Below, in pieces: positions 38,140 through 46,795 of a DNA stretch of 64,000 bases. Positions within the stretch are counted from its first letter, which is position 1, and each line of letters begins with the position of its first letter. A program made the position numbers and the translations under genes. Where the stretch lies: assembly GCA_902596355.1 (NCBI GenBank), contig CACJTS010000003.1, forward strand, positions 40,072 to 104,071. The letters run 5' to 3'. The stretch comes from an uncultured Pelagibacteraceae bacterium. Its GTDB lineage: Bacteria > Pseudomonadota > Alphaproteobacteria > Pelagibacterales > Pelagibacteraceae. The notes under the pieces were generated by a model. The model had not been told where the DNA came from. It made no database searches and was given only the letters and a program-made list of their open reading frames with translations.

Positions 38140-38182
38140 TTAATTTATTGGTTTAATTAATAATTATTATATTTATTTAATC

Positions 38183-39208
38183 ATGTACAGTCAGAAATAT
38201 TCTTTAAATTCTCAATTAAAAATATGGATGATCACTTTATTAGTGATGATCGTGCTTATTATTTTAGTAGGGGGTCTAACTAGATTAACAGACTCTGGTC
38301 TATCTATTACTAGTTGGGAACTTTTTATTGGATCATTACCCCCTTTAACAAATGATAAATGGATAGAATATTTTGATCTCTACAAAACAATACCTGAGTT
38401 TAAAGAGCAAAATTTTAATATGACTTTAAATGAATTTAAAATTATTTTTTGGTGGGAATGGGCGCATCGCCAATTAGGGAGATTAATTGGTCTAACTGTT
38501 CTTTTTCCAATGATTTATTTTACAATTAAAAATGGTTTTTGGATTTTAAAAGAATATTTAATTATTTTTTTCTTAGTGTGTTTTCAAGGATTTATTGGAT
38601 GGTACATGGTATCAAGTGGATTAATTGATAGAATTGATGTTAGTCATTATAGATTATCACTACACTTAGTCACAGCTTTTATCATTTTGTCTATAGTTTT
38701 TTGGAAATATTTAAATCTAACTGATATAAAAATTAATCATACTAATATTCAATTAAACCCAATTAAATTTTTTCTTTTATTATTATTTTTACAATTAATA
38801 ATTGGAGCATTTGTTTCCGGTATGGATGCAGGGAAAATTTATAATACTTGGCCTTTAATGGGGTCATCATATTTCCCGGATGACAGTGTAATCAATGATT
38901 TGTTTAATCCCACAGTATTTGATGATCAATCACTTGTTCAATTTATTCATAGAAATTTAGCATATTTAATTGTCATAATATATTTTTACATGCTTTATTT
39001 TGTTTTAAAGAATGGAAATATAAATTTAAGAATTCCAATCTTCATAATTGGAATTTCTTTATTGTTTCAAATTGTTTTGGGAGTTCTTACAATTTTATCT
39101 GGAGTAAAAATGATTTATGCATCTCTACACCAGATAAATTCTATTTTAATAATACTTTCAACATTGTATTTTCTTTATATTGTGAAATATAAAGAATCTA
39201 ATTATTAG
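38183..39208 (+). CDS. ctaA: Heme A synthase (CtaA/COX15)
   Basis: Integral membrane monooxygenase that converts heme O to heme A for aa3-type cytochrome oxidase (341 aa, 8 TM). It has GGLTRLTDSGLSITSWELFIGSLPP, the heme-ligand segments WWEWAHRQLGRLIG, SHYRLSLHL, FIHRNLAYL and ASLHQ. The length and motif order are typical of the alphaproteobacterial/mitochondrial type. It converges with metY across 28 bp. Confidence 0.95.
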   Translation: MYSQKYSLNSQLKIWMITLLVMIVLIILVGGLTRLTDSGLSITSWELFIGSLPPLTNDKWIEYFDLYKTIPEFKEQNFNMTLNEFKIIFWWEWAHRQLGRLIGLTVLFPMIYFTIKNGFWILKEYLIIFFLVCFQGFIGWYMVSSGLIDRIDVSHYRLSLHLVTAFIILSIVFWKYLNLTDIKINHTNIQLNPIKFFLLLLFLQLIIGAFVSGMDAGKIYNTWPLMGSSYFPDDSVINDLFNPTVFDDQSLVQFIHRNLAYLIVIIYFYMLYFVLKNGNINLRIPIFIIGISLLFQIVLGVLTILSGVKMIYASLHQINSILIILSTLYFLYIVKYKESNY

Positions 39209-39236
39209 TTTTTTTTGCAAACATTAAAAATTCAAA

Positions 39237-40565
39237 TTAACTAACAGCTTTTAAATTACCTTTTGAAGATTTATTCAATGCTTGATCAAGATCCTCAATA
39301 ATATCATCAATATGTTCAATACCGATACAAAGTCTTACATAACTTTGAGTAACTCCTGATGCAGCTAGTTCTTTCTCATTTAATTGACTATGAGTTGTGC
39401 TTGCTGGGTGAATTGCTAAACTTCTAGCATCACCAATATTAGCAACATGATAGAACATCTTTAAAGATTCGATAAATTTTTTACCAGCCTCAATTCCACC
39501 TTTAAGTTCGATACCAATCATTGGTCCATTTCCACCTTTTAGATATTTTTTTGCTCTATCAGCAATAGGTTTATCGTGTTCAGTAGAATATATAACCTTT
39601 GTTACTTCTTTATGTTTTTTAAGGAAATCAACTACATACTCAGCATTAGCACAATGTTGTCTCATTCTCAAAGCGACTGTTTCAAGTCCTTGAATTATTG
39701 CGAAAGCATTATCTGGAGCCAGAGCTGATCCTAAGTCTCTTAATAAACAGACTCTTGCTCTAACTGCAAATGGTACATTTGCACCAGTTAGTTCTGGTAC
39801 AGCTTTTCCCCAGATTACATTGTTATAACTCGCATCTGGCTCATTAAATAGTGGTTGTCTTTTTGGATCAGCTGTCCAATCAAAGTTACCACTATCAACT
39901 ATACTTCCTGCAACTGCTGTACCATGTCCACCTATATATTTTGTAAGTGAGTGAATTACTACTGCAGCTCCATGTTCAATCGGTCTACATATTACAGGTG
40001 CAGCTGTGTTATCCATTATTAGTGGGATGTTATATTTTCTTCCAATGTTAGAAACTTCCTTTATTGGAAACACCCTTAAATATGGATTTGGTAAGGTTTC
40101 ACCATAAAAAGCTCTAGTTTTATCATCTATTAACTTTTCAAAATTTTCAGGATTACTTGGATCTGCATATCTTATCTCTATCCCAAGTTTGTTAAGTGTA
40201 TGCGTGAATAAAGATACTGTACCACCATAAAGATCAGTTGAACTTACTATATTGTCACCGGCTTGGGCTACATTTAATACAGCAAACGTTGATGCAGTTT
40301 GACCTGAGGATACAGTTACACATGCTAGACCTCCTTCAAGAGCGGCAACTCTTTTTTCTAGGACATCATTTGTTGGGTTCATAATACGAGTATAGATGTT
40401 ACCAAATTCTTTAAGAGCGAAAAGGTTAGCAGCGTGCTCTGTGTTGTTAAATTGGTATGATGTTGTTCTATAAATTGGAACGGCTACAGCGTTCGTCGCT
40501 GGATCACTCCTGTAATCACCACCATGTATGGCAATAGTTTCAGGGTTATTTCTTTTTTTAGTCAT
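39237..40565 (-). CDS. metY: O-acetylhomoserine sulfhydrylase (aminocarboxypropyltransferase)
   Basis: PLP-dependent Cys/Met metabolism enzyme (442 aa) making homocysteine from O-acetylhomoserine and sulfide. It shows ETIAIHGGDYRSDPATNAVAVPIYRTTSYQF, SGQTASTFAVLNVA, the PLP-Lys in VIHSLTKYIGGHGTAVAG, and the C-terminal RLCIGIEHIDDIIEDLDQAL. It is preceded by a SAM-V-like riboswitch whose pseudoknot lies directly against the GGAG ribosome-binding site, so expression should fall when S-adenosylmethionine is high. Confidence 0.95.
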   Translation of the reverse strand: MTKKRNNPETIAIHGGDYRSDPATNAVAVPIYRTTSYQFNNTEHAANLFALKEFGNIYTRIMNPTNDVLEKRVAALEGGLACVTVSSGQTASTFAVLNVAQAGDNIVSSTDLYGGTVSLFTHTLNKLGIEIRYADPSNPENFEKLIDDKTRAFYGETLPNPYLRVFPIKEVSNIGRKYNIPLIMDNTAAPVICRPIEHGAAVVIHSLTKYIGGHGTAVAGSIVDSGNFDWTADPKRQPLFNEPDASYNNVIWGKAVPELTGANVPFAVRARVCLLRDLGSALAPDNAFAIIQGLETVALRMRQHCANAEYVVDFLKKHKEVTKVIYSTEHDKPIADRAKKYLKGGNGPMIGIELKGGIEAGKKFIESLKMFYHVANIGDARSLAIHPASTTHSQLNEKELAASGVTQSYVRLCIGIEHIDDIIEDLDQALNKSSKGNLKAVS

Positions 40566-40567
40566 TT

Positions 40568-40627
40568 TACTCCTTTTTTAGTGCTTCAACATTATGTTAG
40601 GCGCACAATACAGTTCAAATGCCTACC
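40568..40627 (-). promoter_or_regulatory. SAM-V riboswitch controlling metY translation
   Basis: Read on the minus strand, stem P1 TAGGC (40625-40621) pairs with GCCTA (40602-40598). Stem P2 GTGC (40606-40603) pairs with GCAC (40584-40581), forming an H-type pseudoknot. An A-rich tract (TAAAAAA) follows and would fit the loop-1 triplex, then the ribosome-binding site GGAG (40573-40570) five bases before the ATG. The arrangement, sequence style and metY context match the known SAM-V class of marine SAR11 bacteria. The expected mechanism is ligand-stabilised occlusion of the ribosome-binding site. Confidence 0.9.
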
Positions 40628-40637
40628 GATTTTAATA

Positions 40638-40643
40638 ATTATA
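40638..40643 (-). promoter_or_regulatory. -10 box of metY promoter
   Basis: A perfect TATAAT on the minus strand (40643 to 40638) sits about 11 bp before the first base of riboswitch stem P1, so transcription would start just ahead of the aptamer. The -35 region is weak (TTAACT-like). Confidence 0.6.
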
Positions 40644-40675
40644 TGAAATTTCCTTTTTAGCAGTTAAAAGCCCGC

Positions 40676-40706
40676 AATAGGATCAAATCGGCTATTAACT
40701 AATAGC
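40676..40706 (+). promoter_or_regulatory. Hairpin leader upstream of rplM (possible L13 autoregulatory element)
   Basis: GCTATT (40691-40696), loop AACT and AATAGC (40701-40706) form a perfect 6-bp hairpin in the 150-bp region ahead of rplM. CTATT (40692-40696) can instead pair with an upstream AATAG (40676-40680), so two exclusive folds exist. A function in L13/S9 autoregulation is only inferred. Confidence 0.35.
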
Positions 40707-40777
40707 AGAATAGCACCATTTTGCAAGGTAAATATAAAATTGACTTTGAATTATTTAATAGTATTAATCCACGCACA

Positions 40778-41236
40778 ATGACTAAATTTGTAAAAAAAGA
40801 TCAAGTAACATCATCTTGGTATGAAATTGATGCTAAAAATGCTGTTGTAGGTAGATTAGCAACAGTTGTGTCCAATATCATAAGAGGAAAGAATAAAACT
40901 ACATATACACCTCATATGGATGATGGTGATTTTGTTGTGGTTAAAAACATTGAACAAGCAATATTTACTGGAAAAAAATTTCAAGATAAAAAATATTACA
41001 GACACACTGGCCATCCAGGTGGAATTAAAGTTACAACACCAGAAAAACTTCATGAAAAAAAACCTGGAGAAACTTTAAAAATGGCTGTTAAAAGAATGTT
41101 ACCAAGTGGAGTACTGGGCAGAAAACAATTAACAAAATTAAAAATATATGCAGGTAATGAGCATCCACATTCTGCACAAAATCCGACTATAATAGAGTTG
41201 GATAAATTAAATAGTAAAAATATAGCTAGAAACTAA
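40778..41236 (+). CDS. rplM: 50S ribosomal protein L13
   Basis: A 152-residue ribosomal protein with TSSWYEIDAKNAVVGRLAT, YTPHMDDGDFVVVKN, KKYYRHTGHPGGIK, MLPSGVLGRKQLTKLKIYAGNEHPHSAQ. I chose ATG 40778; the frame runs back to a TTG at 40721, but that stretch is leader sequence. It is co-transcribed with rpsI, 1 nt downstream. Confidence 0.97.
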   Translation: MTKFVKKDQVTSSWYEIDAKNAVVGRLATVVSNIIRGKNKTTYTPHMDDGDFVVVKNIEQAIFTGKKFQDKKYYRHTGHPGGIKVTTPEKLHEKKPGETLKMAVKRMLPSGVLGRKQLTKLKIYAGNEHPHSAQNPTIIELDKLNSKNIARN

Positions 41237-41237
41237 G

Positions 41238-41675
41238 ATGGAAAATACTCAATCAGCATCAAAATCTCCAAAAATAAAATTAGATTTTAAAGATAGTAAA
41301 TACGCAACTGGAAGAAGAAAAACATCAATTGCAAAAGTTTGGTTAAAAAAAGGTTCTGGTAAAATTTATGTAAATGGTAAATTATTTAGTGATTATTTTG
41401 CTGACGAAACTCATAAAATGCAAATTACAAGACCTTTTGAAATTATAAATCAGGCTACTGATTACGATGTAAGATGCAGTGTAAAAGGAGGAGGACCTAC
41501 AGGCCAAGCAGGGGCTATGGTTCACGGTATTTCAAAAGCTTTAGTGTTATTTGACGAAAATCTAAAAGCGACCCTAAAAACAGAGAAACTTACTACCAGA
41601 GACTCAAGAGCTGTTGAAAGAAAAAAACCTGGTAGAAGAAAAGCCAGAAGAAGCTTTCAATTCTCTAAAAGATAA
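41238..41675 (+). CDS. rpsI: 30S ribosomal protein S9
   Basis: A 145-residue ribosomal protein. The core YATGRRKTSIAKVWLKKGSGKIYVNG, VKGGGPTGQAGAMVHGISKAL and the basic P-site tail RKKPGRRKARRSFQFSKR are diagnostic. The N-terminal ~20 residues are a short low-complexity extension. A T-rich run follows the stop but no clear hairpin. Confidence 0.97.
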   Translation: MENTQSASKSPKIKLDFKDSKYATGRRKTSIAKVWLKKGSGKIYVNGKLFSDYFADETHKMQITRPFEIINQATDYDVRCSVKGGGPTGQAGAMVHGISKALVLFDENLKATLKTEKLTTRDSRAVERKKPGRRKARRSFQFSKR

Positions 41676-41697
41676 TTTTTTTTTAATTTTTAACTGT

Positions 41698-41703
41698 TAT
41701 AAT
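41698..41703 (+). promoter_or_regulatory. Perfect -10 box 5 nt before argC start
   Basis: TATAAT is separated from the argC ATG (41709) by five A residues only. A start site at normal spacing would be at the initiation codon, suggesting a leaderless argC mRNA. No good -35 is seen. Confidence 0.4.
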
Positions 41704-41708
41704 AAAAA

Positions 41709-42731
41709 ATGCCTAAGCTTAACGCATTAGTTGCTGGATCAACTGGATATATTGGTGTTCAATTAATTAAATTATTAGTTAAACACAAATATATTAATAT
41801 TAAATACCTTTGTGGAAACACTTCTGTGGGTAAACATGTTAAATTTTATGATAAATATTTATCTAAATATAAATTACCAAAAATTTTAAAATTTAATAAA
41901 AAATTATTAAAAGACGTTGATGTTATTTTTACAGCACTTCCAAATGGGGAAGCACAGGATATATCTAAACATTTAAGCAAAAATCATACTCTAATCGATC
42001 TTGCTGCAGATTTTCGATTAGAAAAAGCTTCTGATTATTTAAAGTGGTATAAACAAAAACATCGCGCAACTAATTTAATAAAGAAAAGCATCTATTTACT
42101 TCCAGAAATAAACCGAAAAGAGATTAAAAAGTATAATATAATTTCATGTCCAGGATGTTATCCAACATCAATATTGCTACCTCTATTTCCTTTATTCAAG
42201 AAAAATTTAATTAAATTAAATAATATTATAATTGATTCAAAATCTGGATATTCAGGCGCTGGCAGAGGAGTTCACAAAAAATATAAAAATAAAAATTTAT
42301 ATGAATCTTTAAGTGCATATGGAGTTGGTTTTCATCGTCACAATTCTGAAATAGACCAAATGTTAAAAAAATTTACTAAGAAAAAATTTCAATTTAGTTT
42401 TACTCCTCACTTATCACCAATGTTTAGAGGTATTCTAAGCACTATATATCTTGATTTAGAAAATAATATTTCACAAACTAAAGTATTAAAAACATTAATT
42501 AATTTTTATAAAAATGAGAGTTTCGTAAAAATATTAAAGTCCGACACATTGTTAAGCACCAATGAAGTAATAAATACTAATAACTGTTACATTTCTGTGT
42601 GCAAATCTAAATATAGTAATAAAATAATCATTTTATCTGCTCTTGATAATTTGATTAAGGGTGGAGCGGGTCAAGCTGTACAAAATCTGAATAATAAATT
42701 TAATTTTTCTGAAAAGACTGGATTAAAATGA
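41709..42731 (+). CDS. argC: N-acetyl-gamma-glutamyl-phosphate reductase
   Basis: NADPH-dependent step three of arginine synthesis (340 aa). The N-terminal Rossmann motif VAGSTGYIGVQLIKLLV, the catalytic Cys in IISCPGCYPTS, KSGYSGAGRG and HRHNSEIDQ are all present. It overlaps the downstream small lipoprotein by 4 nt. rplM-rpsI-argC is a conserved alphaproteobacterial arrangement. Confidence 0.94.
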   Translation: MPKLNALVAGSTGYIGVQLIKLLVKHKYINIKYLCGNTSVGKHVKFYDKYLSKYKLPKILKFNKKLLKDVDVIFTALPNGEAQDISKHLSKNHTLIDLAADFRLEKASDYLKWYKQKHRATNLIKKSIYLLPEINRKEIKKYNIISCPGCYPTSILLPLFPLFKKNLIKLNNIIIDSKSGYSGAGRGVHKKYKNKNLYESLSAYGVGFHRHNSEIDQMLKKFTKKKFQFSFTPHLSPMFRGILSTIYLDLENNISQTKVLKTLINFYKNESFVKILKSDTLLSTNEVINTNNCYISVCKSKYSNKIIILSALDNLIKGGAGQAVQNLNNKFNFSEKTGLK

Positions 42732-42955
42732 GAAAATTTATAATTATTTTTTTTTCATTAATGTTAACCAATTGTTCTTTAAATAAAGATTCTCAATATT
42801 GGACAGAAAATTCTATTGAAAGTAAAACTAATCAAAAAAAATTAAATGAGATATTAAAAAAGTCAGACGATATAACATCAATGACATTAGAGGAATATGA
42901 GATTTATATAGATGACTATACAAAAAAGAGTAAATATCCAGATATAAGTAAATGA
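42728..42955 (+). CDS. Small predicted lipoprotein, function unknown
   Basis: A 75-residue protein with a clear lipoprotein signal: MRKFIIIFFSLMLTNCS, lipobox LTNC with Cys16. The mature ~60 residues are polar and acidic (LEEYEIYIDDYTKKSKYPDISK). It is coupled by 4-nt overlaps to both argC and hom, which supports it as a real gene. I do not recognise a family. It is probably anchored in the outer membrane. Confidence 0.7.
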   Translation: MRKFIIIFFSLMLTNCSLNKDSQYWTENSIESKTNQKKLNEILKKSDDITSMTLEEYEIYIDDYTKKSKYPDISK

Positions 42956-44244
42956 GTAAATTAATTAATATTGCAGTAGTAGGACTTGGTCAGGTCGGCA
43001 ATTATTTGCTAAATGAACTAAATACCAAAAAGAAAGATATTGAGCTTAAGACAGGTAAGAAAATTAATGTTGTGGCTGTTTCTGCCAGAAATATTAATAA
43101 AAAAAGAAAATTTAAAGTAAATAAAAAAATATTTTACAAAAATCCTTTAGAAATTTTTAAGAAAAATAAGATTGATATATTATTTGAAGCCATAGGTTTA
43201 TCAGATGGCATTTCTAAAAAAGTTGTAGAAACTGCTTTAAAAAGTAAAATCCATGTTATTACACCTAATAAAGCATTGATATCAAAACACGGTAATGAGT
43301 TAGCAAAACTTGCTGAAAAAAATAAAGTTAATTTGGAATTTGAAGCATCAGTTGCTGGAGGTATCCCTATATTAAGATCTATTAAAGAAGGATTAGCAAC
43401 AAATAAAATATCAAAGGTTTATGGAATTTTGAATGGTACCTCAAATTATATTTTATCTGAAATGGAAAATTCAAATGAAAATTTTGCTGATGTTTTAAAA
43501 AAAGCACAGCTACTTGGTTATGCCGAACCTGGTAATCCCAAATTAGACTTAAATGGTTTTGACGCATTTGCAAAAGTAAGAATTTTGTCTGTTTTAGCCT
43601 TTAACAGTAAAATTTCAAAACATAAATGTTTAATGGAAGGAATAGAAAAAATTGAATTAAAAGATATTAAAATTGCAAATCAATTAGATTTAAGAATAAA
43701 GCTACTGGGAATTTCTGAGTTAAAGAATAATCGTCTTTTTGAAACCGTTCATCCATGTTTGGTTAGTAAAAAATCTTATATTGGTAATGTAAACGGTGTA
43801 ATGAATGCAGTAATTCTGCAAGGTAAACCTGTTGGAGAAAGTGTATTGCAAGGGGAGGGGGCTGGACCTGGCCCTACTTCTTCATCATTACTTTCTGATT
43901 TATTATCAATTTTGCGTGGAAATATAAAAAAACCTTTTGGTATTAGTGTTTCTAAGCTTAAATCTTTAAAGCCGTATAATGTAAACAATTATGTAAATTC
44001 ATTATATTTAAGATTTGAAGTAAAAGATAAGCCTGGTGTATTATCCGAAATAACTAATCGTTTAGCTAAATACAAAATTTCAGTTAAAAGGCTAATTCAG
44101 ACACCTGATAAGAAAAACAATAAAGCAACAATAGTTATTATAACTCATAAAACAACTGAAAATAATATTCATAATTGCTTGTCTATTTTCAAAAAAAATA
44201 AAAATATTTTAAAAACACCAACATTAATTAGATTGCTTGGTTAA
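42952..44244 (+). CDS. hom: Homoserine dehydrogenase
   Basis: NAD(P)-dependent reduction of aspartate semialdehyde to homoserine, supplying Thr and the Met branch used by metY (430 aa). It shows VAVVGLGQVGNYLL, VITPNKALIS, FEASVAGGIPILRSI, GILNGTSNYILSEM, GYAEPGNPKLDLNGFDAFAK. A C-terminal ACT domain (FEVKDKPGVLSEITNRLAK) suggests threonine feedback. Coupled to the lipoprotein upstream and AEC transporter downstream. Confidence 0.95.
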   Translation: MSKLINIAVVGLGQVGNYLLNELNTKKKDIELKTGKKINVVAVSARNINKKRKFKVNKKIFYKNPLEIFKKNKIDILFEAIGLSDGISKKVVETALKSKIHVITPNKALISKHGNELAKLAEKNKVNLEFEASVAGGIPILRSIKEGLATNKISKVYGILNGTSNYILSEMENSNENFADVLKKAQLLGYAEPGNPKLDLNGFDAFAKVRILSVLAFNSKISKHKCLMEGIEKIELKDIKIANQLDLRIKLLGISELKNNRLFETVHPCLVSKKSYIGNVNGVMNAVILQGKPVGESVLQGEGAGPGPTSSSLLSDLLSILRGNIKKPFGISVSKLKSLKPYNVNNYVNSLYLRFEVKDKPGVLSEITNRLAKYKISVKRLIQTPDKKNNKATIVIITHKTTENNIHNCLSIFKKNKNILKTPTLIRLLG

Positions 44245-45143
44245 TGGAAATTTATTTAAAACTTTTTGAAGTTTTATTTCCAGTATTCCTAATAGTAGGT
44301 CTTGGATATCATTTGGGTAAAAAAAATCCCGATTTTGATACATCATTTATAACTACATACGCTGGTAATTTTGGAACTCCAGCTCTCGTTATTTTTGCTA
44401 TTACAGCAGGTGGAGTAACTTTTGAGTTATTTAGTGAATATTTTGGTTACGCAATTATCTTATTAACATTATTTGGAATTGTGGGTTTAATTTTTCTTAT
44501 TCTTATGAAGAAAGATTATATTCGTGAATTACCAACTTTTATCTTACCAAATACTGGAAATATGGGTATTCCGATTTGTTTATTTGCCTATGGTGAATTA
44601 GGAATGGGTATAGCAGCTGCAATTTCATCTCTAATTGTTTTACTCCACTTCACTTTAAATATTTTTTTAGCAAAACGAGCCTTTGATTTTAAAACAATAT
44701 TAAAAAGTCCATCATTTTATGCAATTTTAATAACAGTACTCTTTTTGTACTTTGAAATTCCATTTCCTCAATTTGTGTTAAATACTGTAATGCTTTTAGC
44801 TTATGGAATGATTGTAATGATCCTTATGTCGCTAGGTGTTGCACTTACACAAATGAAAATATTTTCTTTTAAAGATGCATTAATAACTTCTTTCGGAAGA
44901 GTAATATTAGGTCCTATTATAGGATTTGCTGTTATAAAATTTTTTAATTTATCTGGCATACCAGCTGGTGTTCTGTTAATTCAGTCTTGTATGCCTAGTG
45001 CAATTTTGTGTTATTTGATCGCGCACATGTATTCTCCTAAAGAAATTGTAGATAATATATCTAGCACAATTGTAGTATCTACAATCATGTCCTTATTCAC
45101 TATTCCGATCACATTATTCTTTGCTTTAAAATATTTCTATTAA
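44244..45143 (+). CDS. AEC (auxin efflux carrier) family transporter
   Basis: A 299-residue membrane protein with about 10 hydrophobic helices. FLIVGLGYHLGKKNPDFDTSFITTYAGNFGTPALVI and LPNTGNMGIPICLFAYGELG are typical of the AEC family. It starts at the TAATG of hom, so it may export or import an amino-acid-pathway metabolite. The substrate is unknown. Confidence 0.85.
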   Translation: MEIYLKLFEVLFPVFLIVGLGYHLGKKNPDFDTSFITTYAGNFGTPALVIFAITAGGVTFELFSEYFGYAIILLTLFGIVGLIFLILMKKDYIRELPTFILPNTGNMGIPICLFAYGELGMGIAAAISSLIVLLHFTLNIFLAKRAFDFKTILKSPSFYAILITVLFLYFEIPFPQFVLNTVMLLAYGMIVMILMSLGVALTQMKIFSFKDALITSFGRVILGPIIGFAVIKFFNLSGIPAGVLLIQSCMPSAILCYLIAHMYSPKEIVDNISSTIVVSTIMSLFTIPITLFFALKYFY

Positions 45144-45159
45144 GAGATATTCTTCTTTT

Positions 45160-46011
45160 ATGAAGGCTATAATTTTAAATGCATCTGCTTGGATGATTGT
45201 TCCTGTAATGGATGCTTTTGCTAAATATTTAAGTTCATCTATGGATGTTTTGCAGATAACGTGGGCAAGATATTTTTTTACTGTAGTCTTTACATTATCT
45301 TTAATGCTTATCTTTTATAGACAATCATTAGTTTGGACAAAAAAACCAGCTCTCCAATTAATTAGAGGATTAATTTTTGTTTTTTCTACTTATTTATTCT
45401 TTTATGCAATATCTGAAATTTCACTTCCTAAAGCTTTAACCTTAGCTTTTGTTGCTCCAATTTGTGTTACAGCTTTATCTCCATTTTTTTTAAATGAGAA
45501 AGTAGGGGTGAAAAGGTGGACTGCTGTATCATTAGGTTTCATTGGAACTCTAATTGTAATTAGACCTGGTTTTATTGAGCTTAACTTAGCTACTATGGCT
45601 GCTTTAGGTAATGGAATTTGCTATGGTTTTTATCTTATTATCACCAGGAAGCTCAGCACCTCTGATAATCCTCTTTTAACCCTTTTACTTTCGGGTTTGA
45701 TAGGAACTATAATAATTAGCCTATTTATGCCCACTGTTTGGGTTAATCCTACATCAAATCAGTGGATTTTAATGGCTTTAATCGGCCTTATAGCCTCTGT
45801 AGCGCATCTTTTCCTTATATTATCTCTCAAATATGCAGATGCATCTAAATTAGCTCCTTTGGGCTATACTGAGATAATTACTAATATACTAATTAGTTAC
45901 TATTTCTTTCATGAATTGCCTGATAATTGGACTTATTTAGGTTTATTTATTATTGTTCTAAGTGGTCTGTATATTTCTAGAAGAGAATATTTGCTTACTC
46001 GTTCTAATTAA
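45160..46011 (+). CDS. EamA/DMT family transporter
   Basis: A 283-residue drug/metabolite transporter with about 10 TM helices in two EamA repeats. WARYFFTVVFTLSLMLIFYR, KALTLAFVAPICVTALSPFFLNEKVGVKRWTAVSLGFIG and the second-half LKYADASKLAPLGYTEIITNILISYYFFHELPD are typical. It is the last core gene before the non-coding stretch and the accessory region. Confidence 0.87.
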   Translation: MKAIILNASAWMIVPVMDAFAKYLSSSMDVLQITWARYFFTVVFTLSLMLIFYRQSLVWTKKPALQLIRGLIFVFSTYLFFYAISEISLPKALTLAFVAPICVTALSPFFLNEKVGVKRWTAVSLGFIGTLIVIRPGFIELNLATMAALGNGICYGFYLIITRKLSTSDNPLLTLLLSGLIGTIIISLFMPTVWVNPTSNQWILMALIGLIASVAHLFLILSLKYADASKLAPLGYTEIITNILISYYFFHELPDNWTYLGLFIIVLSGLYISRREYLLTRSN

Positions 46012-46525
46012 TAGTAAATAAATAGTTACTAATATATAATTTAATACATTAATATATATGTATAAATAGTTGTAATTATTATGTTTTTTTATATTATATA
46101 TACAGATAAATTCATACAAATTATAAAATAAATAACTATTATATTTAATAGATAATGGCAAAAATAGCAATTTTAATAAAGAAAATAAACCATAATATTT
46201 AAAAGTGTTTAATACCAATGGTTATATTAGCTAATTAAACACAAAATTCAAAATTGTTATTTAATTAAGTGGCTAGGGGAACAAAAATTTTTAAAAATTC
46301 CATAAAAATTGACACTAAATTTAGCCTTGGTATCATTGAAAAGTAGAGCAATGCAGTTATAGAATATATGTTTTAAACGGCCATAGAGGTACTTTATTTT
46401 GTTATATGTCGATATATAGTGCAACTGAAGGGTGAATATTACTATTCATGTTAAAATAAGCTTAAATATTGAAAAAACGTTGATTTTACTAGTGTTTTTG
46501 ACCATAAAATAGGCCAAAAAAGCCA
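46012..46525. other. 514-bp non-coding stretch at the start of the accessory region
   Basis: No convincing gene on either strand; an 86-codon minus-strand frame here is very AT-rich low-complexity sequence. The stretch has a segment CTAGGGGAA (46273-46281) identical to the T-arm of tRNA-Glu, a perfect hairpin TGAATA/TATTCA (46433-46448), and 7-nt inverted repeats AGTGGCT (46269-46275) and AGCCACT (46519-46525). The part from about 46260 on is less AT-biased than the part before it. No known RNA family is recognised. Confidence 0.6.
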
Positions 46526-46795
46526 CTAAATATAAACTTTTTCAGATCTCAATAAACGCAGTTTTGTCTTAATTCCACCTTTCCCTGAGTATCCACCAAG
46601 GCCTCCATCGGACCGAATTACTCTATGACAGGGTATTTTGGGGGCATAAGGGTTTTTTCCACATGCATTAGCTACAGCACGTGCTGCTTTAGGGCTTTTT
46701 ATAGCTATTGCTACCTGTTTATAGGTTTTAACAGTGCCTTTTGGTATAGTTTTAAGGTAATTCCAGACTTTTAATTGAAATTTAGTGCCTTTCAT
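46526..46795 (-). CDS. MGMT-family DNA alkyltransferase domain protein
   Basis: An 89-residue protein containing just the DNA-binding/active-site domain of O6-alkylguanine-DNA alkyltransferase. FQLKVWNYLKTIPKGTVKTYKQVA and the active-site IPCHRVI (Cys56) are present, so it should be able to accept alkyl groups. It lacks the N-terminal domain of Ada/Ogt. I chose ATG 46795, overlapping the stop of the upstream small membrane gene (TGATG); a TTG is 3 nt before it. Confidence 0.85.
   Translation of the reverse strand: MKGTKFQLKVWNYLKTIPKGTVKTYKQVAIAIKSPKAARAVANACGKNPYAPKIPCHRVIRSDGGLGGYSGKGGIKTKLRLLRSEKVYI

Noticed and set aside
45958..46218. 86-codon minus-strand frame rich in Tyr, Ile, Leu and Asn
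   Set aside because: It reflects extreme AT content, overlaps the conserved end of the EamA transporter gene, and has no recognisable domain.
46269..46525. A 257-nt structured RNA closed by AGTGGCT/AGCCACT
   Set aside because: The 7-nt closing pair alone is weak; conserved signatures of tmRNA, RNase P or SRP RNA are absent. Kept only as a note in the non-coding entry.
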